From Ephemerocybe angulata (taxonomy: Eukaryota > Basidiomycota > Agaricomycetes > Agaricales > Psathyrellaceae), in contig JAACJK010000220.1 of the NCBI GenBank assembly GCA_013368325.1, positions 992,001 through 1,056,000 on the forward strand: 64,000 nucleotides of DNA. The letters are read 5' to 3'. The position numbers and the translations under genes were made by a program. Shown piece after piece: positions 59,626-64,000 of this stretch. The notes under the pieces are model-generated. The model made no database searches, was not told the origin of the DNA, and saw nothing but the letters and a program-made list of their open reading frames with translations. How positions within the stretch are numbered: the stretch's first letter is position 1; each line of letters starts with the position of its first letter.

Positions 59626-62600
59626 ATGTCCAACACCCTTACCACTCTTGTCAACGTCTTCGACGGTACCAACTACGCAATGTGGTCCGACGTGATGTGG
59701 GCATATCTGGAACTCCAAGGACTTTCTCTTCACGTCAATGGCACCAACAAAAGGCCCACCAAGGGTGATACCGCCGAGGAGAAGGAAGCCCAAGCCAAAT
59801 GGGACATGCAAGACAAGCAAGCACGTGGTGCAATCATCCTGAGGTTAACCCCTTCTATCCGAAGTGCGGTCACAGCCCAGACCTCGTCTAAAGGCGTCTG
59901 GGACCTCTTAAAGGAATCATATGGTACTCCTGGAGTTACCGTGATCTACGCGGACTTCAAGAAGCTTGTGTCGTTCAAGTTCAGTGGCAACGATCCCCGC
60001 CCAGAACTGGCCAAGTTTCAGGAGCTTCTGGATAGGCTGACCGCCAATCAAGTCAGCTTTGACAACTTCATCCAGTCCATGATGTTGATCAATGCTCTTC
60101 CTGCCAAGTATGACCAGATCATCGGCCTCATCCTCCAGACCAAAGCAAAGAGTCAACTCACTGTGGAGAGTATACGAGGCCCGATCATCGCCGAGTATGA
60201 GCGCACTCAAAGCTCTGCTCATGCCAACAAGATGACGGCGATCAAGAGGAAGAACAACGACCCTTCTTTCAACCAACAGCGTCAACAGAAACAACAGAAC
60301 AAGCCCGCGGATAACTCCTCTGGGAATGCCTCTAACCAGGAACCCAAGAATAACTCCCGTGGCAACGCTGGTGGAAAGAAGAAGAAGGAGAAAAAGAAGA
60401 ACCAAGGCTCTGGCCAAGGTAATTCTCGTCAACATCATCACCATACCCACGAAGCCCACGATCTCTCCCATATGGCGTCCTCTGCTGTCCTTCTTGGGCA
60501 ACATGTCGTCAATCTGGCTCCTCATATTCCACAACCCACTGCGGCATCTGTCGTCACCATCGGATCTCAAGGATCTGTCATCCGAAAGGCGCCTGTCAAC
60601 CTGCCTGCCAAGGCCTTCACACCCACGACCGGCGACAAGATCACCTCCACCGTCACTCACTCTGTCTACCCAAGTGTTGCTCAAGCCCAAAAGATCTGCG
60701 AAGCACTCGATGTCTCCAAGACCGCTCGCAACTTGAAGGTCCTTGAGGAGATTCCCCTAGCTGATCGTCTCAGCTCTCCTCCACCGGCCAAGCGCACTAG
60801 GACTGAGTCTCCACCTCCTACCCCCATCAAATCTACCATCGTCGACGATGATGATGCTGTCTCACTCGGTGATGAAGATCTTACCGATCAAGATGCGGAA
60901 GGTTCTCTCTGGGGTGGAGATGAAGACGCTGCTATGCAGCTTGATGAGATAAACACGGGGTACAATGATGATGCGAACTCGTACGTCCCATCCTCACACC
61001 TGACCAAGCACTTTGCTGACGTCTTAGCTGATCCACAGTCTCTTCGATTAGATATGTTGGATTTCAGCGACGATGTATATATGGATGCTTGTATTGCACT
61101 TAAATCTATTGCTTCTCGAGTTGATTCTTTGAATCCAGCAATTAATTGTGCTCAGTGTGAGAATCCAGAACTTCAACTCTGGATATTGGACTCAGGTGCT
61201 TCGATACATGTTACTGCAACAATATCGGACTTCCACGATTACCGGATTCTAGACAATGGTCCAAAGATCCGTACTGCTGCTAAAAACAGCATACTCCAAA
61301 TGCAAGGAGTCGGATCGGTTTTCGTTGAACATTTTGGGTATGACCCAACATCGGGAAAGCCCGCACCTGTACGATCACGCATCTCTCCAGTATTTCATAT
61401 CCCCAATCTCGATACAAGACTTCTTTCTATGGGGGAGCTCTTACAAAGACCTGGATCATACGTGAAAGGCAACAAGGATGCGATAGGAATTTACACTGCC
61501 TCGCATCATCAACTGGTTATCTGCCGCCCGCAGTTCCCTGACGATAATATCTATTGGTTTCGCACCAAAATCGTTCAGCAGGACAAACTCGCGGATACTG
61601 TGTCGACACTTTACAGTGTTGATTACGAAACCATGCATAAACGCTTTGGGCATCCCTCCAAAGAAGTGCTCGAAAGGGCCAGGGGGAGCACAGAAAAATT
61701 CCCAGAAATCTCGATTCCAAAGAAGTCTCCGATCTGTCGCGGATGCGAAGAAGGGAAGATGCCATCAAAGTCTTACCCTGTTTCGGAAACTCGTGCAGAA
61801 CAGCCTTTTGAGAAGATTCATTCAGATCTTAAGAGCTTTCCTATCGAGTCGTACCATCGTTACACGTGGTATGTGTCATTCATTGACGACTACTCCGGTC
61901 ATGCCTGGATTACTCTTTTGAGGAAAAAGGATGACACCCTCCAGGCCGTTCGCAATTTCCTAGCGATGGCTGAAACCACTTATGGCTCCAGAGTCAAAGA
62001 ATGGATGTCAGATGGAGGGGGAGAATACAAGTCGCATGAATTTGACAATCTCCTCAAAGAGAAAGGAATCAAGATTCTTCAAAGTGTTCCACACGTGCCT
62101 CAACAAAATGGAAGGGCAGAACGCTTCAACAGGACAATTATGGATAAAGCCCAGGCCATGCGACTGGATGCCTGTATTCCTCAGTCTTGGTGGGAATTTG
62201 CTGTGCTACATGCGGTGCACCTCTATAACAGGACACCAATGAAGCGTCTCAAATGGAAAACTCCATATGAGTTAGTACATAAAAGGAAACCGGATGTATC
62301 CCACTTCCGTGTTTTTGGCTGTGGCGCCTACGTCTATCTTCCACCTGATGTACGAGTTAATAAACTGGCTCCGAAATCAGAGATGATGATCTTCTTAGGT
62401 TATCCGGAAGGAATGAAGGGTTATCTCTTCATGCGCCAACCCAACAATGTCCTCTTCAAGTCGACAACAGCCACCTTTGATGAGACGTACTTTCCCAAGT
62501 GTAAAGATGTGGTTCCACGCGGTACAACCAGAGAAGGCGAACCTTCAGGATCACAAGATCAGAATAACATTCCTCCCGAGGAAGATGGAGATAGTGACGA

Positions 62601-64000
62601 TAATGAATTTCTGCCTCGTCCTCCATCACCCCCTATACCTAAAAGGGATAACGGCCCCAATCATGACGATGATCAAGGCCCGCATCCGCCGCCACCTCTG
62701 CCTCCGGTGAATGAGGAACCTCAACAACGTGGTAGACGACGTGCTCCACAAGGTGATCCTCCGGCGCCAACTAGGGCGTCAAGCAGACTGCGGAAAGTTC
62801 CTACCAAACCTGGCAATTCATATGGGGAGCGGAACCCTGTTGAATCTGAGAAAATTGGTCAAAAGGAGTGGAAAAAACTTGTCGGCGATACCGAGAATAG
62901 GCCATCTGGTAGTTCGCAACAGAAAGGAAAGGAAAAGGTTCCCGGACCAATTCCTGCTCCACCACCTCCTCCAGAAGTCGAAGCATCGTCTTCTGATGAA
63001 AGTGACTCTGATGATTCATCATCTGACCAAGCAGATAATGCCATGTGGAACGACTACGGTACCTATATTGCAAAATTGGTCCGTGAAGGGGGAGTAGAGT
63101 TTATGGAACATTTGCTATCAAAGGCAATTCCTGCAGACTTACCTCAAAAAGCACCACGCGAGTGGACATTCCGTGATATCATGCGCTTACCAAAGCCTGA
63201 AAGGGAAGAATGGCTTAAGGCCTGCAATGAGGAGATCGAGGCTCTCTTCAAACGCGGAGTTCTTTCGCTAACTGATCTACCTGCTGGCCGAAAGGCTATA
63301 GCAAACAGATGGGTTTTCGACATCAAATCAGATGGTCGGAAACGTGCCCGATTAGTTGCCAAAGGTTTCTCACAAGTTGAGGGCATAGACTTCAATGAGA
63401 TCTTCTCACCCGTCGTACGATACGAATCTGTTCGTCTCCTTTTGGCACTCGCTGCATTGGAGGGCTGGGATATTACAGCCGTCGACGTGAAAACTGCCTT
63501 TCTATATGGCAAGTTAGAAGAGGAGATTTACATGCTCCAACCTGAAGGCTTCATTATCAAAGGGCAGGCGCGTAAAGTCTATCGACTACATCGTGCCATA
63601 TACGGTCTGAAGCAAGCCTCCAACGCATGGTACAAGGAGCTTGTAGGGTCAATGAAGCTCTTAGGGTTTCAGCGACTATCGACCGACACTGGGATTTTCA
63701 TGTTCCAGGACTCTCACGGTGAATTTGTCATCGTGGTCGCTTATGTCGATGATCTCCTATTCATGGGACCAAAAACCAACCTCGTTGTGTCCAAGAAGAA
63801 TCTCTTTATGGACAAATGGGAATGTAGGGACTTAGGTGAACCATCTGAATTCCTCCGGATGCGTATCCAACGCAAGGATGGCAAGATCTTACTCGATCAA
63901 ACCAACTATCTCAAAGCTGTCCTTGAGCGCTTCGGAATGATGGACTGCCGAGTTGCTCCCACACCCATGGTTGAAGGCTATCGCCCTCTACCAAACGAAG
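59626..64000 (+). CDS. Element D Gag-Pol (Copia), 3' end outside window
   Basis: Frame open for over 1458 codons from ATG 59626. Gag domain (UBN2/Retrotran_gag type; MSNTLTTLVNVFDGTNYAMW, YGTPGVTVIYADFKKLVSFK), then a basic Lys/Asn/Gln-rich stretch with no clear CCHC knuckle. Protease: LQLWILDSGASIHVTATISD. Pre-integrase: MHKRFGHPSKEVLERA..CRGCEEGKMPSK. Integrase core: D in KIHSDLKSF, D in WMSDGGGEYKS, E in NGRAERFNRT. Reverse transcriptase: WVFDIKSDGRKRARLVAKGF, ITAVDVKTAFLYGKLEEEIY, AYVDDLLFMG with intact YVDD. No frame break seen up to the window end. RNase H and the 3' LTR lie outside. Confidence 0.92.
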   Translation, partial: MSNTLTTLVNVFDGTNYAMWSDVMWAYLELQGLSLHVNGTNKRPTKGDTAEEKEAQAKWDMQDKQARGAIILRLTPSIRSAVTAQTSSKGVWDLLKESYGTPGVTVIYADFKKLVSFKFSGNDPRPELAKFQELLDRLTANQVSFDNFIQSMMLINALPAKYDQIIGLILQTKAKSQLTVESIRGPIIAEYERTQSSAHANKMTAIKRKNNDPSFNQQRQQKQQNKPADNSSGNASNQEPKNNSRGNAGGKKKKEKKKNQGSGQGNSRQHHHHTHEAHDLSHMASSAVLLGQHVVNLAPHIPQPTAASVVTIGSQGSVIRKAPVNLPAKAFTPTTGDKITSTVTHSVYPSVAQAQKICEALDVSKTARNLKVLEEIPLADRLSSPPPAKRTRTESPPPTPIKSTIVDDDDAVSLGDEDLTDQDAEGSLWGGDEDAAMQLDEINTGYNDDANSYVPSSHLTKHFADVLADPQSLRLDMLDFSDDVYMDACIALKSIASRVDSLNPAINCAQCENPELQLWILDSGASIHVTATISDFHDYRILDNGPKIRTAAKNSILQMQGVGSVFVEHFGYDPTSGKPAPVRSRISPVFHIPNLDTRLLSMGELLQRPGSYVKGNKDAIGIYTASHHQLVICRPQFPDDNIYWFRTKIVQQDKLADTVSTLYSVDYETMHKRFGHPSKEVLERARGSTEKFPEISIPKKSPICRGCEEGKMPSKSYPVSETRAEQPFEKIHSDLKSFPIESYHRYTWYVSFIDDYSGHAWITLLRKKDDTLQAVRNFLAMAETTYGSRVKEWMSDGGGEYKSHEFDNLLKEKGIKILQSVPHVPQQNGRAERFNRTIMDKAQAMRLDACIPQSWWEFAVLHAVHLYNRTPMKRLKWKTPYELVHKRKPDVSHFRVFGCGAYVYLPPDVRVNKLAPKSEMMIFLGYPEGMKGYLFMRQPNNVLFKSTTATFDETYFPKCKDVVPRGTTREGEPSGSQDQNNIPPEEDGDSDDNEFLPRPPSPPIPKRDNGPNHDDDQGPHPPPPLPPVNEEPQQRGRRRAPQGDPPAPTRASSRLRKVPTKPGNSYGERNPVESEKIGQKEWKKLVGDTENRPSGSSQQKGKEKVPGPIPAPPPPPEVEASSSDESDSDDSSSDQADNAMWNDYGTYIAKLVREGGVEFMEHLLSKAIPADLPQKAPREWTFRDIMRLPKPEREEWLKACNEEIEALFKRGVLSLTDLPAGRKAIANRWVFDIKSDGRKRARLVAKGFSQVEGIDFNEIFSPVVRYESVRLLLALAALEGWDITAVDVKTAFLYGKLEEEIYMLQPEGFIIKGQARKVYRLHRAIYGLKQASNAWYKELVGSMKLLGFQRLSTDTGIFMFQDSHGEFVIVVAYVDDLLFMGPKTNLVVSKKNLFMDKWECRDLGEPSEFLRMRIQRKDGKILLDQTNYLKAVLERFGMMDCRVAPTPMVEGYRPLPNE

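Larger units (their letters stand above)
58982..64000 (+). mobile_element. Element D: Ty1/Copia retrotransposon, cut by the window end
   Basis: The left LTR ends at about 59314, where the same half-tRNA PBS as in element C begins. The 5' boundary cannot be fixed without the 3' LTR, which lies beyond the window; a TG at 58982 is only a candidate. A leader with six 16-bp repeats is followed by one long gag-pol frame from 59626, open to the window end. Confidence 0.8.

Noticed and set aside
1..64000. CRISPR arrays, bacterial operons or ribosome binding sites
   Set aside because: No regularly spaced short repeats with unique spacers; spliceosomal introns show the DNA is eukaryotic.

Overview
The window looks like a mushroom-forming basidiomycete (Agaricomycetes): genes with many ~50-60 nt GT-AG introns, class I hydrophobins, F-box proteins, an alpha-kinase gene and a TET/JBP-like dioxygenase gene, all set among recent transposable elements. 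This is a nuclear genome, so there are no operons or ribosome binding sites. All exon models were built by hand from splice signals, reading phase and conserved motifs.

Layout. 1-1848: the end of one class I hydrophobin gene and a complete second one. 2250-6721: two F-box genes, tail to tail. 7104-21948: a 14.8-kb element with 200-bp terminal inverted repeats (TIRs) and a 6-bp target-site duplication (TSD). It carries a ~1636-aa AT-hook/zinc/DDE-like protein with an embedded 3'-5' exonuclease, a 450-aa integrase-core protein on the other strand, and an alpha-kinase gene broken by a 703-bp miniature LTR element (TRIM). 22474-26291: three unrecognised intron-containing genes.

27100-58331 is one former TET/JBP-like dioxygenase gene on the minus strand, broken open by nested insertions. 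A solo copy of the TRIM LTR sits in exon 2. A 502-bp hAT-like non-autonomous element sits in exon 4. Inside that lies a 28.9-kb LTR element of Ty3/Gypsy type (element A, about 15 kb without its own guests). Element A holds a nested Gypsy chromovirus (element B, with a TA-flanked MITE in its 3' LTR) and a Copia element (element C). Removing each insertion with one TSD copy restores the reading frame exactly in every case tested: the alpha-kinase gene, the dioxygenase gene at both sites, ORF2 of element A, and antisense gene 2 of element A. 58982-64000: a second Copia element (D) running off the window.

How the parts fit. Element A has gag, protease and pol in three frames, linked by two correctly phased -1 slippery heptamers. 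Between pol and the 3' LTR it carries two genes on the opposite strand, each with several introns. The TRIM has LTRs that contain a complete tRNA-like Pol III promoter. Its primer-binding site, polypurine tract, LTR ends and TSD length match element A, so A-type machinery probably moves it. The most unusual systems are the TIR element with its exonuclease-containing DDE protein, the tRNA-bearing TRIM with its likely autonomous partner, and the antisense intron-bearing genes of element A.
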